Part shown: positions 10,132 to 20,044 of the stretch, in pieces
Numbering within the stretch: the stretch's first letter is position 1
Layout of the letters: each line of letters starts with the position of its first letter
NCBI GenBank assembly: GCA_014843695.1
Contig: CM026387.1
Coordinates: forward strand, 80,052,341 to 80,116,340
DNA length: 64,000 bases
Direction: 5' to 3'
Origin: Archivesica marissinica
Lineage: Eukaryota > Mollusca > Bivalvia > Venerida > Vesicomyidae
Position numbers and translations under genes: made by a program
Notes under the pieces: generated by a model
What the model was told of the DNA's origin: nothing
What the model saw: the letters and a program-made list of their open reading frames with translations, nothing else
Databases searched by the model: none

Positions 10132-10156
10132 TACTGAGTCAAAAAAGAAACGATAC
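10132..10156 (+). repeat. left terminal inverted repeat of the Tc1-like element
   Basis: Twenty-five bases starting TACTGAGTCAAA, directly after the TA target dinucleotide. It contains TGAGTCA, the AP-1 consensus. The partner is at 11600-11624. Confidence 0.92.
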
Positions 10157-10429
10157 CAAACCAACTTGACGAAAAAGATGCAAACATATAAATGCCTGTG
10201 ATAAGCCACCACTTTTTAGTTTGGAGTGACGTATGACTATGATATTCATCCATATACACAGGTAAATAATGCATCCATATTTTCCTAATGCCGATTTTTC
10301 GTTTTGCATGTGATCCGTGAGGAACACGATTTGCTATACATGGATAGATCCACAACCCAGTTTGTTGTACTCATATTGTAATTATTTCGAGCAAAAACAC
10401 CAACACGATCTGCATTTTCCTCAAAAGAA

Positions 10430-11422
10430 ATGCCCAGACTCGACCAAAATGCGAGAATGCGAGCAATTGGGATGGTTGAAGCTGGTTTACGTCATAACGA
10501 CCTCGCTAATCGCCTCGCTGTGTCCCGGGTCTATTTGGACGGTACCGTACACGTGGATCAACTGACAACCGCCCACGTACTGGTCAACCTCGCGTGACGA
10601 CGCCAGAACAGGACCGTCATATTCGGACGTCACATTTACGTGACCGCTTCCTGCGCGCTACATACTCAGCATCTTTACTCCTGGGAGGACCAACAATAGA
10701 ATCAGTGCTCAAACAGTTCGGAACAGACTCGCTGAACGTGGAATCAGTCCTTACAGACCGGGCCCATGTTGACGCGACGTCACCGGAACGATAGTCGTGA
10801 GTGGACGGGTGAACATGCACGTTGGAGTCGCTTACAGTGGAATTCCGTTATGCTTAATGACGAATCGCGTTTCTGTTTACGGCGTGCGGATGACAGGGCT
10901 CGAGCTTACCGTCGACAGGGAGAACTTTACGCCGATGCGTGTGTACGTGAGGTGGATCGGTTTGGAGGCTGTAGCGTTATGATATGGGGCGGCATCACAT
11001 TCGACGGCCGCACACAACTGATTATTGTTGACGGAAACTTAACCGCACAGCGGTACTGTGACGAAATTATTACGCCCGTTATTTTGCCATTCTTTAACGT
11101 CAATCGACGCGTCACACTGTTCCAAAAGGACAAATCCAGATGCCATACTACACGCATTACCACTCAATTATTGGAGCAGTGGAACATTGAACGTTTACCG
11201 TGGTCAGCATTGTCACCAGACTGGTCTCCGATAGAACATTTATGGGATACCTTAGACCGTCGTGTAAGACTCCGTCAGCCAGCGACGTTACACCAACTGA
11301 GAGATATTCTGCGTCAGGAGCGGAACAACATTGACCAATATGAGATTCTGACACTTATTCGTTCCATGCGACGGCAATGCATTGCAGTGAGAGATGCCAA
11401 TGGAGGTCATACACGATATTGA
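10430..11422 (+). pseudogene. Tc1-like DD34E transposase pseudogene, at least three frameshifts
   Basis: The family product binds the terminal repeats and cuts and pastes the element in the nucleus. From ATG 10430 the frame gives an N-terminal helix-turn-helix-like segment (MPRLDQNARMRAIG, then NDLANRLAVSR). It must shift near 10530 to continue (RPRTGQPRVTTPEQD), again near 10695 (ISAQTVRNRL) and again near 10763 into the long C-terminal frame 10766-11422. That frame holds the catalytic core: first Asp in LNDESRF (residue 32), GGCSVMIWGGI, second Asp in QKDKSRCH (residue 122) and Glu in SPIEHLWD (residue 157). Exactly 34 residues lie between the second Asp and the Glu, the DD34E signature. 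The usually conserved DNARPH context is altered to DKSRCH. Total span of about 330 codons matches the family. With three frameshifts no active protein is expected. Confidence 0.9.
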
Positions 11423-11599
11423 CTATTGTATGAATATTCCACTTGACCCCTTGGTCACAAATGACGCCACAACGTAACAGATAATGATGTTATGATCGAA
11501 TTTTAAACTTGTAGCATCGTCTCATGTTTCCATCTCGGTACACGAAATTTCAGATGAATTGCTTATTTAGTAATTAAAATACATATATGTTTATACCAT

Positions 11600-11624
11600 G
11601 TATCGTTTCTTATTTGACTCAGTA
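11600..11624 (-). repeat. right terminal inverted repeat of the Tc1-like element
   Basis: Inverse complement of the left repeat with one A/T difference. It ends TTTGACTCAGTA and is followed by TA at 11625-11626. Confidence 0.92.
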
Positions 11625-11767
11625 TACATCTCGAGAAAAGAAAGCCACGTAAATACAAAGCTGTATTGCCGGCTGTTCCAACCCACTCCCCATATTATAT
11701 ATAATATAATCTCCTCATCATTTTCTTTGATTTCTTTTTTTGTGGGAGAGGAGGGGTAAAAATAGCC

Positions 11768-11863
11768 CACACCCACGATCCAGTGTGAAAAGGCCAGTCC
11801 ACACCCACGATCCAGTGTGAAAGGGCCAGCCCACACCCACGATCCAGTGTGAAAGGGCCTTCT
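11768..11863. repeat. three tandem copies of a 32-bp unit
   Basis: CACACCCACGATCCAGTGTG followed by AAAGGCC begins at 11768, 11800 and 11832. Copies are nearly identical. The unit contains CACAC and GTGTG arms (CACACCCACGATCCAGTGTG), so each could form a short hairpin. It lies just outside the Tc1-like element. The remaining sequence between 11627 and 12028 shows no gene. Confidence 0.85.
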
Positions 11864-12028
11864 TTTCTGCCACGTTACTTTCCCAACGATCAGTATAACG
11901 ATACATATGATCAGATATGAAAAACTAACTCGTGACGATCTATTGTATAAAGGTTGACTGTATTCGATACATGCACGTAGATTAGACAGATTAATCATAA
12001 TTATCTGAAATGACGGTTATAACTTAAT

Positions 12029-13300
12029 GTCACATACATTGTAATGTAGAGTAGATGCGTTACAGACATACACTGTAATGTAGAGTAGATGCGTTACATA
12101 CATACACCGTAATGTAGAGTAGATGCGTTACAGACATACACTGTAATGTAGAGTAGATGTGGCACAGACATACACTGTAATGTAGAGTAGATGCGTTACA
12201 GACATACACTGTAATGTAGAGTAGATGCGTTACAGACAGACATACACTGTAATGTAGAGTAGATGCGTTACAGACATACATACATTGTAATGTAGAGTAG
12301 ATGCATTACATACATACATACATACACTGTAATGTAGCGTAAATGCGTTACAGACAGACATACACTGTAATGTAGAGTAGATGCGTTACAGACAGACATA
12401 CACTGTAATGTAGAGTAAATGCGTTACAGACATACACTGTAATGTAGAGTAGATGCGTTACAGACATACACTGTAATGTAGAGTAGATGCGTTACAGACA
12501 GACATTGTAATGTAGAGTAGATGCGTTACAGACATACACTGTAATGTAGAGTAGATGCGTTACAGACAGACAGTGTAATGTAGAGTAGATGCGTTACAGA
12601 CATACACTGTAATGTAGAGTAGATACGTTACAGACATACACTGTAATGTAGAGTAGATGCGTTACAGACAGACACTGTACTGTAGAGTAGATGCGTTACA
12701 GACAGACAGTGTAATGTAGAGTAGATGCGTTACAGACATACACTGTAAGGTAGAGTAGATACGTTACATACAGACACTGTAAGGTAGAGTAGATGCATTA
12801 CAGACATACACTGTAATGTAGAGTAGATGCGTTACAGACATACACTGTAATGTAGAGTAGATGCGCTACAGACATACACTGTAATGTAGAGTAGATGCGT
12901 TACAGACATACACTGTAATGTAGAGTAGATGCGTTACAGACATACACTGTAATGTAGAGTAGATGCGTTACAGACATACACTGTAAGGTAGAGTAGATGC
13001 GTTACAGACATACACTGTAATGTAGAGTAGATGCGTTACAGACAGACACTGTAATGTAGAGTAGATGCGTTACAGACATGCACTGTAATGTAGAGTAGAT
13101 GCGTTACAGACAGACACTGTAAGGTAGAGTAGATGCGTTACAGACATGCACTGTAATGTAGAGTAGATGCGTTACAGACAGACACTGTAAGGTAGAGTAG
13201 ATGCGTTACAGACAGACACTGTAAGGTAGAGTAGATGCGTTACAGACATACACTGTAATGTAGAGTAGATGTGTTACAGACATACATATAATGTAAAGTA
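12029..13300. repeat. 34-bp minisatellite with variable GACA tail, about 36 copies
   Basis: Direct repeats of TACACTGTAATGTAGAGTAG, then ATGCGTTACAGACA. The basic unit is 34 bp, but the terminal GACA or TACA tetranucleotide varies from one to about four copies (for example around 12240 and 12310), so a microsatellite is embedded in each monomer. Some monomers have GGTAG for TGTAG. Confidence 0.94.
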
Positions 13301-13394
13301 GACAGACTTAATTATATAGTAATGTGTTTGTTTATTATAGTGTCACCCTATGGAAAGGGCCATCCATTTCTGACTTATGAGACACCTCTTTTTA

Positions 13395-13558
13395 TGAACA
13401 TCAGTACTTCCCGAAACCTATGCTCGTATGCCTGGCGCCAAGCTGGTAGGCAATCGTAACGATTATTTAACTAGCTGGCGGCTCACCAACCGGCCATATC
13501 AGAACAAACCCCTGACTAGGTTCGAACCTTCCACCTCCGCTCTGTAGGCGGACGCCTT
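13395..13558 (-). mobile_element. 5'-truncated tRNA-derived SINE remnant (type C)
   Basis: Reading the minus strand from about 13558: AAGGCGTCCGCCTACAGAGC, GGAGGTGGAAGGTTCGAACC, then a non-tRNA body. This looks like the anticodon arm and T-arm (B box GGTTCGAACCT) of a tRNA whose D-arm half is missing. The body ends near AAAAGAGGTGTCTCATAAG. Family unknown; only one copy is in the window. Confidence 0.5.
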
Positions 13559-13996
13559 ATTTATTAATTAACAGTCTTACAACTTAAATCACAGACACAC
13601 ACTTTATTTAAGTTTAGATGCATGACAGACATGTAATCAATAAATAAAAGTCTGAAATTCAGTTCGTAATCGGCCATTGATAAGGATGCCCTTCTTTTGA
13701 CGATTTATTTCCGTGTAATCAACCGCTGGATATAGACGCTTGGCTAATCCTGGTACTGGACGTGGAACCTGCCGATATATAAATTGCAGTTATATTCCAA
13801 ATTGCGAAGTACCCCGAGACCTGCAACGATCAATATCCTCTGCTTTCCAAAACTCCGAGGCACTTAACATTACAATCAGAACAGCTTCTTCAAAGACAGT
13901 CCGTAGTCATCCCAAGACACATTCACACGAGGGTGCGTCGGTGGCTGCGGTCATGTAAGCAAGTAGTGGAAAACGACGTCGAATGGAGTTAATGAG
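13559..13996. other. unique sequence, no supported gene
   Basis: A 72-residue frame at 13740-13958 has no recognisable domain and no splice or regulatory support. Nothing else was seen. Confidence 0.45.
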
Positions 13997-14215
13997 TGTT
14001 TTACGTTTTATTTATCGTCGCTACCGGTTGCCCATATGAGCGACGGCTCCTGAAGAGATTAGTCATTTTAGATGTTTGGAGGATAGTGCAATGATACAGA
14101 CAGAGACCCATTCCAGAGTCTCCTCTGGTTCGTTTACGTGCACTATGTAAATCATCGACACAATACCTCGGTTGAAAGGCCCATCTGAAAGACTGCATGT
14201 TAATTTGATTAGATC
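13997..14215 (-). mobile_element. SINE-A copy 4, minus strand, tRNA head partly deleted
   Basis: The 3' hairpin tail is at 14016-14022 (CGTCGCT) and 14039-14045 (AGCGACG). The body follows with CCAGAGTCTCCTCTGGTTCG and CCCATCTGAAAGACTG. Most of the tRNA head is gone: the B-box region is deleted and only GATCCCTGGATT remains at the 5' end. Confidence 0.85.
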
Positions 14216-14230
14216 CCTGGATTTAATTAT

Positions 14231-14376
14231 CTACACTTCACTATTTGTACTATCCGAGATGCACGAAATAAGTGTGCATTTAAACACTACACTTATATAA
14301 ACATCACCATCAACCGAATTACTGTACACTATAGGATAAATCTATTTATTTTCTAATTCGCTACGCTCAAACGTAA
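14231..14376 (+). repeat. dispersed repeat of unknown type, copy 1
   Basis: CTACACTTCACTATTTGTAC, then CCGAGATGCACGAAATAAGT and GTGCATT, are repeated with few changes at 15089-15140 in the same orientation. The end of this copy (TCTAATTCGCTACGCTCAAA) matches 9894-9917. I see no tRNA boxes, terminal inverted repeats or coding frame. It could be a non-autonomous element or an untranslated part of a larger one. Confidence 0.6.
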
Positions 14377-14512
14377 ACATCATTTATCCCAATAATCAAA
14401 GTATGTTGTGTTGATGGTGCCTAAATTGTATGTCACTACACAAACGAAATTCTCGTAGATTACACGCTTGACCATGATACTCAATTAGCCTTCATCTGAA
14501 AACATATTGCCT

Positions 14513-14778
14513 CTAAGGCATTGTTAGTTTTATTATATATAAATTTATTTTAGCTCGATTGCGAAACAAGTTCTTACAACTTATATTAATCACTCTCGAG
14601 ACCTCATTCCTGATGGAATCGAATCCATCGCCAAGAGGGGAGAGAGAAGAGGCAACGTGGAATTTAAACCATTGTAATGCCTTGTCTAAGGGCACACTCG
14701 TAACGGCACCAGCTGGGCTCGAACTCCGGACCTTTCGCACCTGAAGCGAACGCGCATCCACTGCGCTATCACGACTTC
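14513..14778 (-). mobile_element. tRNA-derived SINE (type D, Leu-like head), minus strand
   Basis: Minus-strand head: GTCGTGATAGCGCAGTGG with a perfect A box TAGCGCAGTGG (complement of 14758-14768), anticodon-loop triplet CAG, and B box AGTTCGAGCCC (complement of 14715-14725). The body runs through CCTTAGACAAGGCATTACAA, a CTCTCCCCTCTTGGCGATGG stretch and an AT-rich 3' end near 14513. The head and body share nothing obvious with SINE-A or SINE-B. It resembles a tRNA-Leu derivative but is not a functional tRNA. Confidence 0.75.
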
Positions 14779-15652
14779 CACAAAGGCATTGTTTGAAAAA
14801 TACATTTCAATAAAATTATACTCATCGTTTTCCGCCAAGCTCCGTGTATGTTGAACCGGTTACATGGAAAACCCCGTCGACCGGTGCGGAATCCTTGTTC
14901 TGCTGGTTGCATTGCGTCCAAGAGAATCCCTTTCCACGTTAGTCTCCGCAGGTTTGAGACATTGAGGATCCCGAAAATTCACCATATGGCATGGCATATT
15001 GGTCGCGTAATCGTTAATACCATGTCGTTCAGTTAAAAAGACATGTGAACACGTAATGCAAAACAACATCGGGCGGAGTTAGATATTTACACTCCACTGT
15101 TTATACTCTCCGAGATGCACGAAATAAGTGTGCATTGTACTGGAATAAATATCACAATCCATCGATATTTCTAGGATAAATATATGTATTGCATTAGTGT
15201 CTTCGTGCCTAACAACAGTACACGGGGGCGTATCCTCATATTGGCACTGTAAGCACGTGTCTACACATTTTCTTCAAACATTAAAAATATGAAAATGCGA
15301 ACAATGCAATAAAAGTGAAGGGTAAGGGATGGAGGTGTATGTATGGTGTGCAGCGAACACATCGCACATGGTAATAAGCCGTTAGTTCATTACTTTTTAA
15401 TTGATAACAGAGATTTTCAGAACTATTCAAACAAATTCCTTATTTCCCTGTCAATACATGTATGCCTTAGAATGTCACAATGCAGCTGCGGCGGTATATA
15501 CGTCAAGATCTTCCTGAGGATATGCCATCTGACCCCCCCTAATACAATGGTACCCGCACATGTTACGTCCCTGGTTCAGTGTATATTGTAGATGTCTCGC
15601 AGTAATCGCAGCAAATGAAGGAGTCCATATAGAATGACTGATATCAGATATT
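14779..15652. other. mostly unique; contains the second dispersed-repeat copy
   Basis: No supported gene. 15089-15190 is the second copy of the dispersed repeat at 14231 (CTCCACTGTTTATACTCTCC, GAGATGCACGAAATAAGTGT). The remaining sequence, including frames at 14848-15036 and 15343-15591, shows no recognisable family. Confidence 0.5.
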
Positions 15653-16550
15653 GCAACAACGTATCGCAACACAACAATACATCGTAACTCTCAACAACAT
15701 AATGTAACACAATGCAACACAACGCAACAACATAGTGTAACGTAATGCAACACAACGCAACAACATAATGCAACGCAATGTAACACAGCGCAACAACATA
15801 ATGTCACGCAATGCAAAACAACGAAACAACATAATGTCACGCAATGCAACACAACGCAACAACATAATGTTACGCAATGCAACACAACGAAACAACATAA
15901 TGTCACGCAATGCAACACAACGCAACAACATAATGTCACGCAATGCAACACAACGCAGCAACATAATGTAACGTAATGCAACACAACGCAACAACACAGT
16001 GCAACGTAATGCAACACAACGCAACAACACAGTGCAACGTAATGCAACAAAACGCAACAACATAATGTCACGCAATGCAACACAACGCAACAACATAATG
16101 CAACGCAATGCAACACACCGCGACAACACAGTGCAACGTAATGCAACACAACGCAACAACATAATGTAACGCAATGCAACACAACGCAACAACATAATGT
16201 AACGTAATGCAACACAGCGCAACAACATAATATAACGCAATGCAACACAACGCAACAACATAATGTAACGTAATGCAACACAACGCAACAACATAATGTA
16301 ACGTAATGCAACACAACGCAACAACATAATGCAACGTAATGCAACACAACGCAACAACATAGTGCAACGTAATGCAACACAACGCAACAACGTAATGTCA
16401 CGCACTGCAACACAACGCAACAACATAGTGTAACGCAATGCAACAAACGCAACAACATAGTGTAACGCAATGCAACAAACGCAACAACACAATTCAATGC
16501 AACAACAAAAAATAACACAGTGCAATGCGACGCAACAACATCACATAATA
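15653..16550. repeat. 33-bp satellite array, about 27 copies
   Basis: Direct repeats of AACATAATGTAACGCAATGC followed by AACACAACGCAAC. The period of 33 is divisible by 3, so several frames on both strands remain open for hundreds of codons (Cys/Val/Leu-rich on minus). These are repeat artefacts. The unit itself looks built from CAACA/CAACG pentamers. Confidence 0.94.
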
Positions 16551-17050
16551 ACATCGTGTAGCCCAACACAACGCAACAACACAACACAACGACATAGCAC
16601 AACAACACAACACAACGACATAACACAACAACACAACACAACACAACGACATAACACAACAACACAACGACACAACGACACAACGACACAACAACACAAC
16701 ACAACGATATAACACAACTACACAACGGCATAACACAACGATATAACAACACAACACAACAACATAGTACAACAACACAACACTATAATTCAACAACACA
16801 AAACAATAATACAATGGAACAACACAATGCAACACAACAACATATGCAACACACCACATCAGAACAACACAACACAATACAACGCAACAATACAACGCAA
16901 CGCAGCTTAACACAACGCATTGCAAGTCAACAAACGCAAGGCAACAAAACATAAATCAATAACACACAGCGCAACGAAAAACAACATGCTACAATACAAC
17001 AACAGGCAAATCAACACACTAGAACACAACTCGTCACAGCACTATGCAAC
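16551..17050. repeat. degenerate CAACA/CAACG simple-repeat flank
   Basis: The 33-bp register is lost and the sequence becomes irregular ACAACACAACGACATAAC-type repeats, almost devoid of T and G on the plus strand until about 16760. It then grades into A-rich unique sequence. Confidence 0.8.
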
Positions 17051-17216
17051 AGTACATACTACATCACATATAACACAGTCTAACATTTACCACACTTGTA
17101 TATACATAATTAATTTAAGAAGTATTACTTTGACTATTAAATTGAATAAACTCATTATGTGTTGCCATCACCTTATACTCCAACTTTTACTAAGGACTTG
17201 AGAAAACCCCTAACCG

Positions 17217-19449
17217 CATATGTCTTATATACCGTGCTAGATCTGCCGGGTCCGACTGTGCATGTCTTATATACCGTGCTAGATCTGCCGGGTCCGACTG
17301 TGCATGTCTTATATACCGTGCTAGATCTGCCGGGTCCGACTGTGCATGTCTTATATACCGTGCTAGATCTGCCGGGTCCGACTGTGTATGTCATATATAC
17401 CGTGCTAGATCTGCCGGGTCCGACTGTGTATGTCTTATATACCGTGCTAGATCTGCCGGGTCCGACTGTGCATGTCTTATATACCGTGCTAGATCTGCCG
17501 GGTCCGACTGTGTATGTCATATATACCGTGCTAGATCTGCCGGGTCCGACTGTGCATGTCTTATATACCGTGCTAGATCTGCCGGGTCCGACTGTGCATG
17601 TCTTATATACCGTGCTAGATCTGCCGGGTCCGACTGTGCATGTCTTATATACCGTGCTAGATCTGCCGGGTCCGACTGTGCATGTCTTATATACCGTGCT
17701 AGATCTGCCGGGTCCGACTGTGCATGTCTTATATACCGTGCTAGATCTGCCGGGTCCGACTGTGCATGTCTTATATACCGTGCTAGATCTGCCGGGTCCG
17801 ACTGTGCATGTCTTATATACCGTGCTAGATCTGCCGGGTCCGACTGTGCATGTCTTATATACCGTGCTAGATCTGCCGGGTCCGACTGTGCATGTCTTAT
17901 ATACCGTGCTAGATCTGCCGGGTCCGACTGTGTATGTCTTATATACCATGCTAGATCTGCCGGGTCCGACTGTGCATGTCTTATATACCGTGCTATATCT
18001 GCCGGGTCCGACTGTGCATGTCTTATATACCGTGCTAGATATGCCGGTTCCGACTGTGCATGTCTTATATACCGTGCTAGATCTGCCGGGTCCGACTGTG
18101 CATGTCTTATATACCGTGCTAGATCTGCCGGGTCCGACTGTGTATGTCATATATACCGTGCTAGATCTGCCGGGTCCGACTGTGCATGTCTTATATACCG
18201 TGCTAGATCTGCCGGGTCCGACTGTGTATGTCTTATGTACCGTGCTAGATCTGCCGGGTCCGACTGTGTATTTTTTTATATACCGTGCTAGATCTGCCGG
18301 GTCCGACTGTGTATGTCTTATATACAGTGCTAGATCTGCCGGGTCCGACTGTGTATGTCTTATATACCGTGCTAAATCTGCCGGATCCGACTGTGCATGT
18401 CTTATATACCGTGCTAGATCTGCCGGGTCCGACTGTGCATGTCTTATATACCGTGCTAGATCGGCCGGGTCCGACTGTGTATGTCTTATATACCGTGCTA
18501 GATCTGCCGGGTCCGACTGTGTATGTCTTATATATCGTGCTAGATCTGCCGGGTCCGACTGTGCATGTCTTATATACCGTGCTAGATCTGCCGGGTCCGA
18601 CTGTGCATGTCTTATATACCGTGCTAGATCTGCCGGGTCCGACTGTGTATGTCATATATACCGTGCTAGATCTGCCGGGTCCGACTGTGTATGTCTTATA
18701 TACCGTGCTAGATCTGCCGGGTCCGACTGTGCATGTCTTATATACCGTGCTAGATCTGCCGGGTCCGACTGTGTATGTCTTATATACCGTGCTAGATCTG
18801 CCGGGTCCGACTGTGTATGTCTTATATACCGTGCTAGATCTGCCGGATCCGACTGTGCATGTCTTATATACCGTGCTAGATCTGCCGGGTCCGACTGTGT
18901 ATGTCTTATATACCGTGATAGATCTGCCGGGTCCGACTGAGTATGTCTTATATACCGTGCTAGATCTGCCGGGTCCGACTGTGCATGTCTTATATACCGT
19001 GCTAGATCTGCCGGGTCCGACTGTGCATGTCTTATATACCGTGCTAGATCTGCCGGGTCCGACTGTGCATGTCTTATATACCGTGCTAGATCTGCCGGGT
19101 CCGACTGTGCATGTCTTATATACCGTGCTAGATCTGCCGGGTCCGACTGTGCATGTCTTATATACCGTGCTAGATCTGCCGGGTCCGACTGTGCATGTCT
19201 TATATACCGTGCTAGATCTGCCGGGTCCGACTGTGCATGTCTTATATACCGTGCTAGATCTGCCGGGTCCGACTGTGCATGTCTTATATACCGTGCTAGA
19301 TCTGCCGGGTCCGACTGTGCATGTCTTATATACCGTGCTAGATCTGCCGGGTCCGACTGTGCATGTCTTATATACCGTGCTAGATCTGCCGGGTCCGACT
19401 GTGCATGTCTTATATACCGTGCTAGATCTGCCGGGTCCGACTGTGCATG
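17217..19449. repeat. 42-bp satellite array, about 53 copies
   Basis: Direct repeats of TATATACCGTGCTAGATCTG, then CCGGGTCCGACTGTGCATGT and CT. Homogeneity is very high; the main variation is GTGCATG versus GTGTATG and CTTATA versus CATATA. A single-base change in phase occurs at about 18271, where the spacer reads TATTTTTTTATATACC, shifting all frames. As 42 is divisible by 3, both strands stay open for up to 593 codons (14-residue repeats); I reject these as genes. Confidence 0.97.
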
Positions 19450-19504
19450 ATCTACACGCACCTCTGTTTCTGTGTGTGCACATTAGTAGTGATGATCGTG
19501 ATTG

Positions 19505-19548
19505 AGCTTATATATCCTCGCCGCCGGCGAACCATGTGGGCGAGCGTA
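19505..19548 (-). mobile_element. relic of the SINE hairpin tail, minus strand
   Basis: TTATATATCCTCGCCGCCGG followed by CGAACCATGTGGGCGAGCG aligns with the minus-strand SINE-A tail (TATATCGTCGCTACCGG, then TTGCCCATATGAGCGACG). The stem survives as CTCGCC (19517-19522) paired with GGCGAG (19539-19544), although the sequence differs from the other copies. Confidence 0.6.
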
Positions 19549-19634
19549 CTAAGACGTTTATTTGACACTTTTATTTTATAGACTAAGGTGGTTATTTTGT
19601 GTGCAGTAGTAATACTATTTGAATGCTGAAGAAT

Positions 19635-19649
19635 GGGTGGGTGGGTGGG
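19635..19649 (+). other. G-quadruplex motif, four GGG tracts with 1-nt loops
   Basis: GGGTGGGTGGGTGGG at 19635-19649 is a minimal-loop G3 quadruplex motif, of the type that folds most stably. It is followed by long GGTTGGT/GGGT-rich sequence to about 19730, which could form further two-layer structures. Confidence 0.85.
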
Positions 19650-19931
19650 TCTATTTGGATGGTTGGTGGCTGGGTTGGTTGGTGGGTGAGTGGTTGGGTA
19701 GGTTGGTTGGTTGGTGGGTATGTTGGTTGGTGGGTTTTCGGTGGTAGGGTTTAAAGCACCGGTAACGAGACCTCGGGTTAAAGTCCAATCTCTATTTGGA
19801 TGGTTGGTGGCTGGGTTGGTTGGTGGGTGAGTGGTTGGGTAGGTTGTTTGGTTGGTGGGTATGTTGGTTGGTGGGTTTTCGGTGGTAGGGTTTAAAGCAC
19901 CGGTAACGAGACCTCGGGTTAAAGTTCAATC
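19650..19931. repeat. 141-bp tandem duplication, G/T-rich plus SINE body
   Basis: The block starting TCTATTTGGATGGTTGG at 19650 is repeated at 19791, an offset of exactly 141 bp. Each copy holds a GGTTGGTGGG-rich part and a piece of minus-strand SINE-A body (TTTAAAGCACCGGTAACGAG, ACCTCGGGTTAAAG). The duplication therefore happened after the SINE inserted. Only a few substitutions separate the copies. Confidence 0.93.
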
Positions 19932-20029
19932 TGAAATACTGTTAATTTTATTAAGGTCAGACGGGGGCTCGAACCTGCGATCCCTGGATTACCAGTCCAA
20001 CGTGTGAACCACTGGACTACAGATCCGTC
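19882..20029 (-). mobile_element. SINE-A copy 5, body and tRNA head, minus strand
   Basis: Minus-strand SINE-A with an A box (TAGTCCAGTGG, complement of 20009-20019) and a recognisable B box (complement of CTCGAACC near 19968-19975). The anticodon-loop position reads GGT as in other copies. The 3' part is interrupted by the G/T-rich block; its tail may be the relic at 19505-19548. The head abuts the left edge of the 69-bp satellite. Confidence 0.85.
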
Positions 20030-20044
20030 TATATAAAATAAGTG

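Larger units (their letters stand above)
10130..11626 (+). mobile_element. Tc1-like DNA transposon, complete ends, inactive
   Basis: The element is bounded by 25-bp terminal inverted repeats differing at one position: TACTGAGTCAAAAAAGAAAC plus GATAC at 10132-10156, and its inverse at 11600-11624. A TA dinucleotide flanks each end (10130-10131 and 11625-11626), the target duplication of the Tc1/mariner superfamily. Element length without the TA is 1493 bp, normal for the family. It encloses a DD34E transposase remnant on the plus strand. Both ends are intact but the gene is frameshifted, so it could at most be mobilised in trans. Confidence 0.92.

Noticed and set aside
11591..11998. 135-codon minus frame across the Tc1-like right end and the 32-bp triplicate
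   Set aside because: It crosses the transposon border and the tandem repeat; the repetitive peptide comes from the 32-bp units.
13740..15591. Frames of 61-82 codons at 13740, 14559, 14848 and 15343
   Set aside because: Short, without recognisable domains; some overlap SINE sequence. Chance frames are sufficient explanation.
15576..16952. Long minus-strand Cys/Val/Leu-rich frames of up to 353 codons and Asn/Gln-rich plus frames
   Set aside because: Artefacts of the 33-bp A/C-rich array; several overlapping frames are open at once.
17159..19505. Open frames of up to 593 codons on both strands with 14-residue repeats
   Set aside because: The 42-bp unit is divisible by 3 and lacks stops in several frames on both strands, so long frames arise automatically. 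A one-base phase change at about 18271 alters the peptide without consequence, and there is no start context, splice site or family.
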